A DNA stretch of 64,000 bases from Leptasterias polaris (GCA_037783415.1 JAZGTN010000015.1:3855001-3919000), one strand, 5' to 3'. Shown: positions 1-12,896, numbered from the stretch's first letter. Numbers and translations: made by a program. Notes: generated from the letters alone by a model not told the origin.

Positions 1-621
1 CTTTAATAATGTAGGTTCACATCTTTTCCCTCTTCGCCTTTGGAAATCTTTTTTGGGTGGTTAAATTTCTTGACACATGTACTTCCCATATTTTGGTTAT
101 TATTGCTACTTGTGATCATTTAAAGGGGGCCTATAACATTGCTGAGATTGAAAATACAAATGTTCACAGATTTGCACTTTATAACTTGTAGGCCTACATA
201 AAATGATGGAAAACTCGCTCTTCATTGCCCCCCCCTTAAATTTAAGCTTGCCCCCCTTTGCCCCTTCCCCCCCTCCCTCCTCCTCAGGGTAACAGGTCTG
301 GCCCTGCCTCTGCTGGGCTGCCTAAATTTATCAGGACTCTTGATCACAACAACATTGTCTCATGGAGAGAATTCCAAAGTTTTTAAAAGGTACATCACGA
401 TTGTTGCACAAAAATGTTCACTTAAATTGGTATTGTATTGTGATCAGTTTTAATGTTGGGGTACTTTCTCCCGGCTGGTCCGGAATATTTTGGTTGTCTT
501 TATATTACTTAATTTTTATACTGTAAGCATGTCAAGTTAGTACTGCCCTGTGATACTACCGACCATGTTTTGTGTTCTTAAACCGAAATGAATAAAATAG
601 TAGACCAGTGGTAGCCCGGCG

Positions 622-978
622 GTGCAAATAAGAGCACAAGCCCTCGTTACTGCTGCTGTACTTCCCCCGATACACCCAGACAGTAATCAGGAATCATTAT
701 CAGAAGAGACAGTCCATGTTGTTAGTGATGTAGCTCCCCCTGACATTACATGTAACTCATACTGGTGTCATCAGATCAGTTGTCATATTGGTCGTCACCA
801 CTGTCATCGGGTTCGGCTCTGGAAGCCAGCAATCCTAGAGGACCACAACCCTATCCCATTGCATCCCCCCATCAATAATATATCATCTTGCTTAATGATA
901 ATCCCTGGTGAAGAGTCCCTGGTGTGTGGAGCACCCCTCCTCCCTTCTTCCTTTCCAACCAGGCAAATCCATCAATGA
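622..978 (+). other. Unassigned open frame, possible exon
   Basis: A 118-codon open frame that begins with a non-ATG codon. Its composition is more codon-like than its surroundings, with several Cys/His pairs (CHQISCHIGRHHCHR), but no clear acceptor or donor was found and no domain is recognised. It could be an exon of the gene whose last exon may lie at 3007-3199, or chance. Confidence 0.15.
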
Positions 979-1039
979 CCAGTGGCAGCTGAAGGATTTG
1001 GTTTTTCATTATTGCAGAGACATTAAAGCACATGTGTCA

Positions 1040-1376
1040 CATTGGTTAATTTTCAAAGACCAGTATCCACACTTAATGTGACCCAACAACATATATATGA
1101 AATAACAAACTTGTGAAAGTTTAAGCTCAATCGGTCAGTGGAGTCACGGGAAAAACATGGAAAAATCCTTATGTTTTCACTGTTTTCAAACATTGAGATT
1201 TTGGACTTGCAAGATCAATACTAATTGTTTTACTCATTTCTAAAAACTATAACATTTCAAGCAAAAATATTTCAAAGGGAGTTTCCCACCATGACCATCT
1301 TTAGACCATGTACATTGTGTGCAAATCTGTGAACATTTATATTTTTACTCTTACCGATAAATGAGCACACCCTTTA
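1040..1376 (+). repeat. C-type MITE copy
   Basis: Diverged copy of the same family as 2165-2517 and 51701-52053. It shares the segments around ACTTAATGTGACCCAACA, GAAATAACAAACTTGTGAA and CATTTATATTTTTACTCTTACC, in the same order. The other copies end in ACACACCCTTTAA. Confidence 0.6.
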
Positions 1377-2164
1377 ATCGTTGTGTTGCAACTCCTTGTT
1401 CTTTGACGCTGAGGGATTGCCCTCTAAATTATCAATAGTTTTAAGATATTGCAAAGAGAACAGGTGTCATTTACACGTAGTGTCTTTGATGAACCTATCA
1501 CAAAACTTGGGGTCTGTGATTCTCTTGCTCCTGGTGAAATGTTGTCACCTTTTATGTTAGCTGTGAATCTCTGCTTTTGTTTTCATTGTTTGAGTAGAAT
1601 GTACCTGAATGTTGAGTAGAATGTACCTGTGAACACTAACTCTTCTGCTCAGAACTACAAGGTCATTAGCAATTTGCATGGGTTTCATAAAATTGCTCTT
1701 GCATATTTTGGAGCTCCTGGTAAATGGGGTTTATTGATCTTCAGAGTATTTGTTTGGCAAAAAGAAGCATTCTTTTTCTAAGTAAAACAATCATTTGTTG
1801 ATTTAAATTAATTTGTTAAAATTTTTTATCTATTGTGAAATGCGCTATATAAGAACTAGTTATTATTATTATTATTAATGACCTTTTGATCATTACGAAA
1901 ATACGAAATTGCAGTAAATGGCCTTATAGCCTGAGTAGACGCACTCAAACACCAGACAGTTGCTCATGTGGTGCTGTAATGCAGGCTGAGAAGATTCTGA
2001 GAACCCTCCCCCTCCCCCCCCCCCCCCCCCCCCCCCCCCACCTGTCCCAAAGAACTGAATGAAGTAATTTATGAAGTTGTCACGTGACTCAGTGATCTTG
2101 ATTAAAATTTATAATCGACTTAACTGTTGTGTCACTTGAAAGAAGTATGAACTGGCCTTAAATG

Positions 2165-2517
2165 ATGTGTAAAAACATTGGTAATTGCCAAAGACCTGTA
2201 TCCACACTTGATGTGACCCAACATATACATGAAATAACAAACCTGTGAAAGTTTAAGCTCAATCGGTCTTCAGAGTCATGAGAAAACAGTGAAAACAAAG
2301 CTTATATGTTTTAACTTTTTTTCAAACATCGGATTTTATCCTGCAGGATAAAGACTATTGTTTTACTCATTTCCTAAAAACTATGGCATTTCAAGCAAAA
2401 CTATTTCAAGGGAAGTTTTCCACCATGACCATCTTTATACCATGTAAGTTATGTGCAAATCTGTGAACATTTATATTTTCAATCTTACCAATGTTGTACA
2501 CACCCTTTAAAGGATGT
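2165..2517 (+). repeat. C-type MITE copy
   Basis: A roughly 350-bp non-coding repeat, about 90% identical by eye to 51701-52053. Its 5' side reads TTGGTAATTGCCAAAGACC and it ends TTGTACACACCCTTTAA. The ends are inverted repeats in the better copy (AGGGTGTGTACAACATTGG). No coding capacity. Confidence 0.7.
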
Positions 2518-3006
2518 TCTAAAAAAGAAATTATACAAAGTGGAAAAACCTCTTGATTCAAACAAGGCCTGCTCTCAAGGCCTGCTCAAATACTCCCGAA
2601 TCTTCTCCATTATTTTGTATTGATTGGCGTTTATAGCTGCATATTTCCATCAAAGGTACCATCTATGACTGAAATATTCATGTGCAGGTATCAATACTTC
2701 TGATGCTAACAAGGGATGTGATAAAACGATTCTGTACCGTGCTACAAAGGCCTCCTTTGCCCCCAAGACTATACGTGTACATGTAGGTCTTGGTGCTCTT
2801 TCAAAATGTTGCCATAACCTTGAAGATTTTCTATCGAAAGTGCCCGTAACAAAAACGAAAATGGCTTTTCCCTTCAAAAATGAAACTCCAGGACTGTGTA
2901 TGTGAAATTTGAGAGTATGGGGCACTGGTCCCCTTTGATTTCATATAGGACAGGCTAGGGATTAGTATAAACAAATCAGCTTGTGTTGAGCAACGCCATA
3001 AAACAG

Positions 3007-3199
3007 AATGTTGACAATCCCTCTTTCCTCGTCACCAGCCATAAGCGCTAACCTATCCATGGACTCTCCACTACTACTAGAGGGTTCTATGAGGCCTGTC
3101 CGAGCCAGCAGGAGCCTAGACTACACCCCCCAATCCCCAACCCCCCAACCAGGCTCTCAATTTAAGCTCACACCTGTACCATTCAAAGCAATCAGCTAG
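3007..3199 (+). CDS. Possible terminal exon of an unidentified gene
   Basis: An AG acceptor (AAAACAG, ends 3006) is followed by a 64-codon open frame ending in TAG at 3197-3199. The peptide is rich in Ser and Pro (DSPLLLEGSMRPVRAS..., then TPQSPTPQPGSQFKLTPVPF) and looks like a disordered protein tail. The ATG at 3008 is probably internal, and upstream exons were not found. An AATAAA at 3520-3525, about 320 bp downstream, would suit as the polyadenylation signal. I do not recognise the protein. A spurious open frame remains possible. Confidence 0.35.
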
Positions 3200-3519
3200 T
3201 GGCAATTAAGAAACATTTGGTACTGGCTGATCGAGGTCTCTGACGGCCCTCAGCCCACCAGCCCCTCACCCCCTCATGTTGCTGATTCACAGATGGCGGT
3301 GTGAAATATTGCATGAGTAAATATTTGAGGAGTTTTATCTTACACGGGAAAACTACGCCTCCGTTTCCAGGCAAAATTATGGGGTGCTTACTTTTAGATG
3401 GCACATAAATGTACTAGTGGATGTGATTCTGTTGAACATTATGCTCAAGTGAGTTAAAGGGACACACAGGCTTCGTTGGGCTTTTTAGGCTACAAAACAT
3501 GACTTTAAGGTCTTCCAGG

Positions 3520-3525
3520 AATAAA
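3520..3525 (+). terminator. Possible polyadenylation signal
   Basis: AATAAA followed by an A-rich run, downstream of the possible terminal exon at 3007-3199. Its value depends on that exon being real. Confidence 0.25.
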
Positions 3526-4227
3526 GAAAAAAAAACGGTTCCTAGAAGAAACCATCAAATTTTGTCATTTTCGAGCATTTTTCAACAAATTTAGGGTCAC
3601 GTCATGGTCAATTTGTGGTTTGGATAAACCATGTGATCTTCGGAGTTGTTTTACTTCCAGCTGTATAAAAGTTAATTATGCACCAAATTCGACTCTGTTT
3701 TTTCTACAATTATGCGCGAGCATTTGACAAAAAAGGCCATGTGTACAAATTATGGATAAAAGTTGTAAATGATTATGAAAAATTAAACGTTACACTCAAC
3801 CGAGAGAGAAAGAGCTTCTCAAAAATAAGTGATTAAATTTCTTCTGAAAGGGGAAGTTGTAAATTGAAACGTCACATTTAACATTATGATAGCATACATG
3901 TATAGATAGATAGCCGTACCGCACATTAGTTTTATTAGTTTAAATTTCGCTTCTCGTTACAAAGGGGGAAAAGACGGTGGATAAATTCATGAAGCAGTTT
4001 TAGCGAGAACATTTTGCTGAACAAGTTGATTTGCTACTAAACCAAAAAGTGGTATGTAACCAGTCGCAATCAATGTCAAACAGTATTTCTCCTTCCCATC
4101 CCCAAAACGTGAGGTTGCTACTTGCAGTGACCACCTTCACAAATGTCTTGCCAACATCACCTTCTGGCTGTGAAGATTTGCCATGAAAGAAGCGCTAATC
4201 GACAAATTCTCATTTTGAGTCATTTCT
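3526..4227. other. Non-coding stretch, nothing recognised
   Basis: AT-rich, with no open frame of note and no clear repeat boundary. Confidence 0.5.
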
Positions 4228-4602
4228 TTAAAGGCACTGAACACCTTTGGTAATTGTCAAAGACCAGTATTCTCACTTGGTGTATCCCAACATATGCATA
4301 AAATAACAAGCCTGTGAAAATTTGGGCTCAATTGGTCATTGAAGTTGCAAGAAAATGATGAAAGAAAAAACACCCTTGTTGTACAAATTAGTGTGCTTTC
4401 AGATAGGAATAAAAGGCTTCTGGCCAGAAGTCTTTTATTATTTTAGTGAGAAATTACCTCTTTCTCAAAAACTACGTTACTTCAGAGGGAGTCGTTTCTC
4501 ACAATGTTTTATACTATCAACAGCTCTCCGTTGCTCGTTACCAAGTAAGTTTTTATACTAATATATATTTTGAGTAATTACCAAACGTATACAGTGCCTT
4601 TA
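4228..4602 (+). repeat. A-type MITE with TTAA borders
   Basis: A 375-bp element bounded by TTAA on both sides. The ends are inverted repeats: AAAGGCACTGAACACCTTTG at the left, and at the right a sequence whose complement reads AAAGGCACTGTATACGTTTG. A near-identical copy lies at 43180-43555, also between TTAA. The TTAA target suggests a piggyBac-type non-autonomous element (inference). The 68-codon frame inside is repeat sequence, not a gene. Confidence 0.75.
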
Positions 4603-4671
4603 AGAGCTTTTTTCCTTGACCTGTATTGTATCAAGAACTCACAAGTTCAGATGTCGTGTAGATGGAATCAT

Positions 4672-5045
4672 TGTGTATTTGTTTGAGTGCTGCATTCATT
4701 TCATATCAGTTTGCAGATAAATTTTGCTGCATTTGTTTGAGCACTGCAGTAATTTTGTATCAGTTTGCAGATAAATTTTGCTGCATTTATTTGAGCGCTG
4801 CCTTCATTTCATAGCAGTTTGAAGCTAAATTTTGCTGCATTTGTTTGAGCACTGCCTTCATTTCATAGCAGTTTGAAGCTAAATTTTGCTGCATTTGTTT
4901 GAGCGCTGCCTTCATTTCATAGCAGTTTGAAGCTAAATTTTGCTGCATTTGTTTGAGCGCTGCCTTCATTTCATAGCAGTTTGAAGCTAAATTTTGCTGC
5001 ATTTGTTTGAGCGCTGCAGTCATTTCAAATCAGTTTGCAGGTAAC
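4672..5045. repeat. 54-bp minisatellite, about 7 copies
   Basis: Direct tandem repeats with a 54-bp period, core TTTGAGCGCTGCCTTCATTT followed by CATAGCAGTTTGAAGCTAAA. The inner copies are almost identical and the outer ones are more diverged. Because 54 is a multiple of 3, the minus strand is open through 78 codons with an 18-residue repeat (MKAALKQMQQNLASNCYE). No splice sites or start context were found, so I do not call a gene. Confidence 0.85.
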
Positions 5046-6199
5046 TTTTGCTTCAATCATTTGCTATTTTTTACCACCTTGCTCAGTTCATTTGCCAAGG
5101 GCAGGACTGACGTGAAAATACATGGTATTTTGGATGTTACGGTGTACAATGTATCTATAAAGGGACTTTGTTTTCACGCTTTTAGAAGCTTTCCGAGTTT
5201 GGGCCTTGGCTTCAAAACAAAACCCTTCAGTGAATTTCCAGGGAGGTAACTGACGTTGCTTTGGTCCCCTCGAGCTTACAATAAAATATCATAGTGTTAT
5301 TTCTCTAGTTGTAAAGTATCTCAGACCAATCTAACACTGTGATAAACACGTACGACTGCAGCTTGCAGCTATGTACATATCTTACACTAGGGAGCTTAAA
5401 GGTATACATCATTGTGTTTTGAAAGAATAAATTAATTTTGTATCCTCTATTTTGCAATGAAATCTCCGGAGTCCAACCAACAGTGGAATTTGTTTTCTTC
5501 TCAAAATATATCAAGCTTTCAATTAATGTGAATTTGTGTTGTTGTTTTTTGTCATGGATTTTTGTGCCACTCTTGTACAATTCGAGTGCGCCAATCAAAA
5601 TAAACGACAGGTAAATGTTTGAGCCTTCATATGACTTTTTGTTCTCGTCTATGACTGTTCTTCAGATCATTCTCTCTGGAGGGTCGGTACTTAATAATTA
5701 ATGAGATTTCAAATTGTAGACTAGTGCTTTAAAAGATTAAATAAATAAAAAAAATTATAACAACCAATCTTGTTGACAAAAGAGAGAGTGGGATGCACTT
5801 TTCAAAAGTCTCTCCAAAATTGAAGAATTTGGGTTACAATTCAAAGATACTGAAACACAATGATATTTCAGTTTGTGAAGTATTTTTCTCAAAATCAGAA
5901 TGGAAAAGAGAAAAGGGATAACAAATTCATGTTTTCAAAGTCACAAAAAACTGTTTCTAAGGCCCTTTAAAACATTGTGACCTTTTCTTACAAAATTGCC
6001 AGAGGATGCTTTGGTTGTTTGGATCAGAAAGATTGTCTGTCATATTTGTTCCCGGATAGGCTGTCGTGACCCAAATCTGCAACATTGTATTATTAGTCAT
6101 TGTAAATTATTTGGACAAATTGACCCAGTAAAACATGATTACACGATGAGAGATATAGCACAGGGTTATTTGGATTAGATGTCACAGCTATTGAGAAGT
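5046..6199. other. Non-coding stretch, nothing recognised
   Basis: Scattered short frames on both strands without domains. No tRNA-like or inverted-repeat element was seen. Confidence 0.5.
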
Positions 6200-6592
6200 T
6201 TTTGTTTTAAAGGGAACATATACTTTTGGTTTTGGGAACCATTCGATATAAATGTTTATATGAATGTAGATATATACAATAAAACTAACCTGTTAAATTT
6301 CATTTCCAAAAGTGGTAGCGTCTTTGAGATATCGCCGAAAATCCAGAGCGGTTATGTCCACGCAGGAAGAATAATCCGTAATTGGAATATACAATCTGTG
6401 AAATGTATCTGACAGTAACGTTTCTCAGATTCAAATTTTGGGGCATAAAAACTGAAATCTTTTTCCATATAAGCACATTGCTTCGAAGTGAAATGATTCT
6501 CAAAATGCTTTATATCGAAAGCTGCTGTGCTTCTAACCAAGTCCGTTTTTATTGCCATTAATTTTAAGAGTGATTACCAAAGATACCTTCCA
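6200..6592 (-). repeat. B-type MITE copy
   Basis: Reverse-strand copy of the family at 35428-35800, 43630-44012 and 50570-50945. Shared blocks include GGTAGCGTCTTTGAGATATC, CACGCAGGAAGAATAATCC and AACGTTTCTCAGATTCAAA. The overlapping open frames on both strands come from this repeat. Confidence 0.65.
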
Positions 6593-7587
6593 ATTAACAG
6601 TACGTAATACGCCATCGGCGGACTGTACTCGCCAAGGAAGAAGAAGAAGAACTCAGTGTGTTCTAGCTGCGCTGAGAAATTGGATGGAGATGGTACTTTC
6701 GTGTGTTTTGATGAGTTTCTTGTCATGAATTTAATCTGCACATGGTGTTAGCCAGGGCCCAATTTCATAGAGCTGCTTTTGCAGTGCATGTAAATATGTT
6801 AAGTTTATGCAGTTTGAAACCAATCTGTGAATAAACAAGGTTCCGCACCGAAAGAAAAATAATGAGGAAACGAGAATTGGATTTTGATCTTTGAGAGGGC
6901 AAGGCCGTTTTCATTTTGAAAAGGGCGTTTCTGTTGGGAAAATCTTAAAGTCTATGGGAAGTTTTTGAGGGGCACCATGCATGGCCAAGACCAGTACAAC
7001 AGGGGCAAATTAGCCTCCATCGTCTCCGTGAAACTACAGGCCTGAGGATAACAGAACATTGATCTGAACACCAAAATGAATGTTGTGCGAATGCGATTGT
7101 GAATAAATTTCGTCGCGTCACATTGTCTGCCCTATCTCTCAAGCAAGGATTAATCTGAAAAATAGTTGGGAGAATACGGCTGCGTGGCACGAGATTTGCC
7201 TCATTGTGTAGCTGTGGTCTGGAATCTTCGCTATAATTAGTATGTAGATTCACACAGAGGATGGCATTGAGATCCGTTAATCCCATGTTTCGTCAGTCTG
7301 GGTTAGTCTGGCTCCATCTTGTCTTGCCTTGGTTTTTTTTTTAAAAGAGAAAATGGATTGTCCATTCACATGTCTTGAATCGTCTGCCAATTTGTACCTT
7401 TATTAGCCTTAATATTTATCGAGACATTTGAGATTGGGAAATTGACATCCTTGTGCTAATAATCCTTTAAACTAAAAAGGTTTGGCTTTTGAAAAGATAT
7501 GACTGGCTACCGACTCTTTGCACTGATGTCACACACAGCAACTGTGTCTGACCATGGTCTGGAGACAAAGTACATGTAAAGATCTGT
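6593..7587. other. Non-coding stretch with repeat fragments
   Basis: A fragment of a D-type element begins near 6757 (CCCAATTTCATAGAGCTGC). The 113-codon minus frame at 6945-7286 shows no domain, and I do not call it. Confidence 0.5.
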
Positions 7588-7782
7588 GCCCAATTTCATA
7601 GAGCTGCTTGAGCACGAAAAATAGCTAAGCACAAACAAAATTATGCTTAGCAAAATAAGGTAACCAGCCAAAATACCATGTCACATGTACTATTTGTGAC
7701 TGGTATCCTGCTCATTTTTGGTTAGCATGAAAATGTTAAGCACTATTTTCTGCTTAAGCAGCTCTATGAAATTGGGCCCTGG
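7588..7782. repeat. D-type MITE, complete copy
   Basis: An element of about 195 bp with long inverted ends. The left reads GCCCAATTTCATAGAGCTGC; the right, TTAAGCAGCTCTATGAAATT followed by GGGC, is its complement. A second full copy is at 49257-49453, with partial ones near 6757, 38400, 38640 and 42805. Non-coding. Confidence 0.8.
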
Positions 7783-9514
7783 TGCGTGTCTCATGCTCAC
7801 CAAGCGTGCGTCACCTTAAATGCACACTGAATAGCTAGCGTACTGGGAATCTGACTTAACAAAATTGTGTATATAACCAAGATTTTTGTCATAGATGGTA
7901 GTGTTAGGTGAATAGACCCTTCCTACAAAATATGTAAATTGCACATCACGCGTGCGCACTTCCACTTTGGTTGGCAAAATGATGGAACATCGCACCTTTT
8001 TTGTATGGGGCTGTGGCGTGACGCAGACGCGTTTGAGCGTCTGCTCAGTGCATATCTCTATGGCGTTTGCCAACCGATAGTGTCTGAATGCATGCGTGAA
8101 TGTGATCAGCATGGGAAAGGTCTATTGGGTCACTAGCTCCATGCGGAGGTCAGCGGATTACACAGGATGTATATTTGCAGGTGGTTGAGAAGAAAGTTCT
8201 GTCTTGATAGCACAGTTTGGGGCTCATGTTATATTTTTCCGACTTGAATCTGATTTGTGTTTTTTTGAGTCCTGAGAAAATTAGCCTGAAAGGTAAAAGC
8301 CTCCACCTTACACACATGAATGTGAGCCCTTGTACCTTATAACGTTTTCCAAAAGGTAAAATATGATGCCTGCATCAGAGATGGGTGTCTCAGAGGATGG
8401 AAAGGAGGGGGAGGGTCGGGGAGCAGGGGGGGGGGGGGGGGTTGGAGTGTCCAAACCCCACCTTTTTCCCTCCATCGCAAAAGCAAATGTAAACAAACCC
8501 CAAAAATCTAAATTGAAGGAAGAAATTACATTTTAGAATTAAACCACATCTAAATCTGAAACTTCCTTCCTTGGCTTCTCTCCATTTGGGTTCTTGGCTA
8601 GTACAGTGATTAAGTTGGCTTTTCTCAGAGTATTCGGCTTCAAAACCATAATAAATGAAAAGAAATGAAATGAAAAAACAAAACAAAAACAGTTTACTGG
8701 CCTGACCTTAAAATCGCTGGCCTCGGGCCTGTAAGTCCGGTGTAAATTTCGAGACCTGTCAATGGATCGTGATCAGTCCTCCCAAGAGCAGGCCCGGAAT
8801 TTCATCTTTGAGAGGGCAAGGCAATTTTCATTTCGCAAATCGTTGGAAAATCTTAAATTATATTGGAAACATTTGAAGGGGCACCAAGGCCGAGATCTGG
8901 GGCAACAGAGGCCATGGCCTTATAGTAGCCTTTGGGCAATTCAAGGCCTGCAATTGTGCAATTCAAGGCCATACAGTTGCATGTGACCAATGTACAATGT
9001 ACATATATGAGGGAAAGAGTTGATTTTGACATGAAACACTCATCCCATTGAAAAATACCTCCGTGATGAGAAAAGGCAATCAGCACGAGACATGAGACAT
9101 GCACACCGTGAGTTATATTTACAGCGTGTTGTGTTAAGCTGTACAGCATAAATCTCACAAACCACGCTGCCGTATTGACAGCGCTGTAACAATAAATCAT
9201 TGTCCATATCACAAATGGAAGATGATGACTCATCGAGTACGGATAAACAAGAAGATGCTTGTGTCGTCGTGGTTACCATTGACTGACTGATGTAGAAAAA
9301 TTGCTGGATTTTGTGAGAGCGGATTGTGTTGAGCAAGATATATTTGATAACTATAAAATAATATCATATTTTGATGCAATCTTCGGTTTTCTTTAATAGA
9401 GGTAAATTGATCAGCTAATTTGTTTTTCTTTCATTTATTCAATCAAACTGAATGCAACTCTTGGCGTTTAGTTTTGATTTGCAGTTCGTTCAACTGAAGC
9501 AGTGTGTTAAGTAT
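7783..9514. other. Non-coding stretch with low-complexity DNA
   Basis: Holds a G-rich run near 8405-8442 and A-rich DNA near 8650-8690. The 126-codon minus frame at 8853-9233 and others have no recognisable domain. No gene can be supported. Confidence 0.5.
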
Positions 9515-10345
9515 TCACAAAAGATTGATTAGCGCCACAAGCACAAGATGGGCAACTCAGGGCTGAAATGTGAAGTATGCAATAGACGCCATTTCAGTAA
9601 GCAACTCATTTGATGCAACAATAGATCAGTGCAGACAATGACTATTAGGCCAAGTAAAAAACTAAAGAGTTTATCGTCCCCACCTGCCTCCTTTTTGGCC
9701 GCCGCCTCTTTTAAAAAAACTATTTACTAGCCTATTTTCAGAAAAAAACAAAAAAAAACAACCAAACAAACCCAAATCTTAAATGAGATTTTTTTGAAGA
9801 TTTAAAGCTGAAATCAAATTTTGGGGATAAAACTGAGTGGCATCTCTGATACTTTGAATCTCCTGAATCCAATTAGATGGGCCAAAATAGCAGCTTTGCC
9901 TCAAGAATTCCCAACTTTCTCATTTCAATATTCTCAGGTGTGCAGTCCCTAGCTAGTTGAGGGCTAAAAGTGTGATTCACCTGACTTAATATATCATCAG
10001 TGTCTTGGCACCAAACCCAGCGGACAGCAACTGTTGTCGAAGGTGATGGTGTTGCGATTCTGCAGTGAAGGGTCTTACAAATCATTTGTTTTGTCATAAA
10101 TTGCATCAGTATACTCAAATAGCACAATATCTGTGAATAAATATACCTTGGCCTGCCATATTTAGCATGGCGGCCATCTTGGACAAAATTGCTAAAAATT
10201 GAAAAATAGTAAATAGTAACGCCCTGGCTCCTCCTTTTTGAAAAAAAATCCGGACGAGAAACTCGCTACTTTTTTGACTTGGCTTTAATGGAAAACAAAG
10301 CATTTGCTAAATGGAAATGGCACCCATGTTGTATTTCTCGTTCTA
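9515..10345 (+). repeat. Interspersed repeat split by a nested element
   Basis: The two outer pieces (about 9515-9648 and 10286-10345) together match the uninterrupted copy at 58965-59145. The left piece shares CAACAATAGATCAGTGC and GTAAGCAACTC, the right piece shares CATTTGCT and AACAATAGA. The interruption is the PIF/Harbinger-like element described separately, so 58965-59145 serves as an empty-site control. Confidence 0.65.
9649..10282. mobile_element. PIF/Harbinger-like non-autonomous element
   Basis: The left end begins GGCCAAGTAAAAAACTAAAG and the right end, read on the other strand, begins AGCCAAGTCAAAAAAGTAGC. The element is bordered by TTA on both sides, a likely 3-bp target duplication. 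The same end sequence and TTA borders occur at 54449-54828. A TTA/TAA target and GG-starting ends are typical of PIF/Harbinger elements (established), and the assignment here is by that resemblance only. The interior has no transposase frame. Confidence 0.65.
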
Positions 10346-12896
10346 ACAATAGACAGAGCTTGAGTTATGTGGCTGTACACAATCTTTGCTATGAACACTT
10401 TCCATACATTTTGCTGCTAGCATCTTGTGTATTTGGATACCATGGGTTCCCACGTACATTGCCTTTAACGAATAAAGGAAACAAAATGGCGCACTTTATC
10501 GTGCGCTAGCGACTGACTACACATGAAAGTTGCAGTGTCTGTAGATCGTGCAAGTCTTCGGCATTTAGTCACACACTTCTGGGAACCTTGGTTCTCAAGT
10601 ACAAACCCCTCAAAAGTATCCCAAGCAGACAGGGGAAAGTGGAAACTCAAACAGGTAGGACTCTACAGCATGTATGGTTGGTGGAAGTAATTTGTCATTT
10701 TTTTTAAGAGTCCGTAATAAGATGTCGTTCTTTGAAAGTACACGATGGCTGTTCATTTGTAAAAGCCGAAGGTTGCGTTGAAAATCCAAGAGTTGTTTCT
10801 TTTGTCTTTCTATTTGGATCATTGTGTAGGATTTGTAACTTTGTATGATGGATCTAAAGTAAGGTTTGCGGTAACACCTTGTACCTGAAAACAAAACCTC
10901 TTTATAAGTTGTGATGGTTCTGGAAAGTGTGACAATTCATTTTGAATGCTTTGATTTGACTTTAGGAAAAAGCTTTGTCTTTAAGACGATTAGAGCTTAC
11001 TACACTGTATTTCTTTGCTTTCAAAGTATATTAATGAACTAACACTCTCAGGTTCTATCGTCTTCAAGACCTCAATTCCATGGAGTAACTTCTCACGGAT
11101 CCTTCTTAATTATCCCAAGTGTTGGATATCAATAAATCCTGCCTCACTCAACCACCTTAAGTGCAGTCCCGGCTATCTATTCCAATACCGCCTTTTCTGT
11201 CAAGATTCCTAGCCACTGGTAGTCCGCCAGCCAGCTAAGTGATGAAACATTTCCACTAGACAATACTTAACCTAATTGGATTTCCTGGTGAATTGTTTCT
11301 GACTTTCAAGTGAGTCGTATGGCGACATGTATTTGTGTTGGTTTCGGATTTGAGATGCTTAACGTGGGCGGCCACCGTGAGTAAATAATATATCCAAAGG
11401 AAATTAGTACACAATGGTTGTAGAAATAACAGCACGCCTCCGATTTCAAAAGAGAGATTGATGTATTTGTTTTTCCTCCTTTAAGTTTCAGTTTTGTGTA
11501 GCGAAGCAAAACACTCTTTGTCAATATTTTTAATATTTTGGCCCCATTTCGTAAGGCTGTTAATGCGCGAAGTTTGCTAATTAGCACATAAATTTCACGC
11601 TTGAACAGATCGGGAGACTTTTGAGTCACAGTGTTTGAGTACTTTTTGTTAATTGCCAATTTGGCCAGTTTAATGTGTTAAAAATGTATTTTCCATGTTT
11701 GAGATTATTGTACGTGACTTTCTATTATTTTGTTTTTTAAATTATTTGCGACAACTCTCAATCTCCTGTTAATTGTTTTTTATGTACTTTGAGAAATGGC
11801 CAAATAAGAATAATTATAATAAATGGGTGACGAGCCTGTAACAGCCCAAATAGTACTAGGTAACCAAACAATGCCTTTACTTAGCCAGTTTGCTAAAAAA
11901 CAATTTGCACTTAATATCCCTTTCTAGAGTCCATTCACTGTCTGGTTCAGCAATCATGATTATTTATACACTGTACGGTGTACAAGTTGTGAGGCATGTT
12001 TTGACCCACTTACCTATAGTGAAGGAAAGGTACTAGACAGATGTGCCGTGAGGTCCTTCTGAACCAAACCACTCAACATCTCGGCTGGAGACTTGAATGC
12101 CCTCCCCCCCCCCTCCAACCTCCCACTTTTTTTGTTCTCGGATCGTTGGGTATCCTGGTTTAGAGCCAGGACGACATATTGCATCCAAACACCTCCTGGG
12201 GAGGTAGCTTGAACTTTAAAAAAGGCTTCAGACATGATTGGTAAAGATTGACAAAATAAAGAAAAAAATAAAGATGAATAATGTTTGATCTGGGGACAGT
12301 TTTATAGAGCATATTTTCTCTGCTTAGTTTAGCAGAAATTTTTTCTTAAGCGTGATTGTATTTCACAAGAAAATTTGGCAGCCAGCTTGTGCATGCATTG
12401 TGGGTTTGCATTGTTACTTCAGTAATTTGCTGATAGTGAGCCCCACAAGGAGAGCATGCTTTCCCCCCACACTTATGGTTTGCAGCATTTTTGAAATGGA
12501 AATCACACTGGAAGCGCAATTGACTAAAGAAACGTTACAATGTGAAAGAGGTCCTTGGGTGAGAAAGTTATTCCAGTTCTTGTTTGTGTTTGCACATGCA
12601 CAGCGAGATCAACATCTGTGACAAAAGATTAATGCTGTTATTTGCTGTCTTCTCAATAAAAAAACTACCTGATGTTATCAAATTTTCTGTTATCCAGTGC
12701 CTCCTGGGAAATGTTCGCACTTAAATGGTGTGTTGAGTAGGATAATGGTTCCAGTTCTGTCCTTGCTCTATGGTTGGTTGATCTTGTTATGCTGATCGGG
12801 CATTGTTTGGGTTGATATATCAGATGGAGGATTTTATACAATAATGGCTGTGCTTGCTTTCAATTCACAGAGAGTATATTGAACTTGAGTTGAGAA
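10346..12896. other. Non-coding stretch, no supported gene
   Basis: Several frames of 60-117 codons on both strands (for example minus 11306-11659) lack domains and splice context. A C-rich run occurs near 12100-12125. Nothing else is recognised. Confidence 0.5.

Larger units (their letters stand above)
1..3006. other. Repeat-rich non-coding stretch
   Basis: No supported gene. It contains two copies of the C-type MITE (see 1040-1376 and 2165-2517), a third C-type end near 120-190, a pyrimidine-rich tract near 225-290, and a pure C run at 2014-2039. Open frames here are short and lack recognisable domains. Confidence 0.6.

Noticed and set aside
285..392. Possible exon after a strong pyrimidine tract and CAG
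   Set aside because: The frame starting there either stops quickly or gives an unremarkable peptide. No neighbouring exon supports it.
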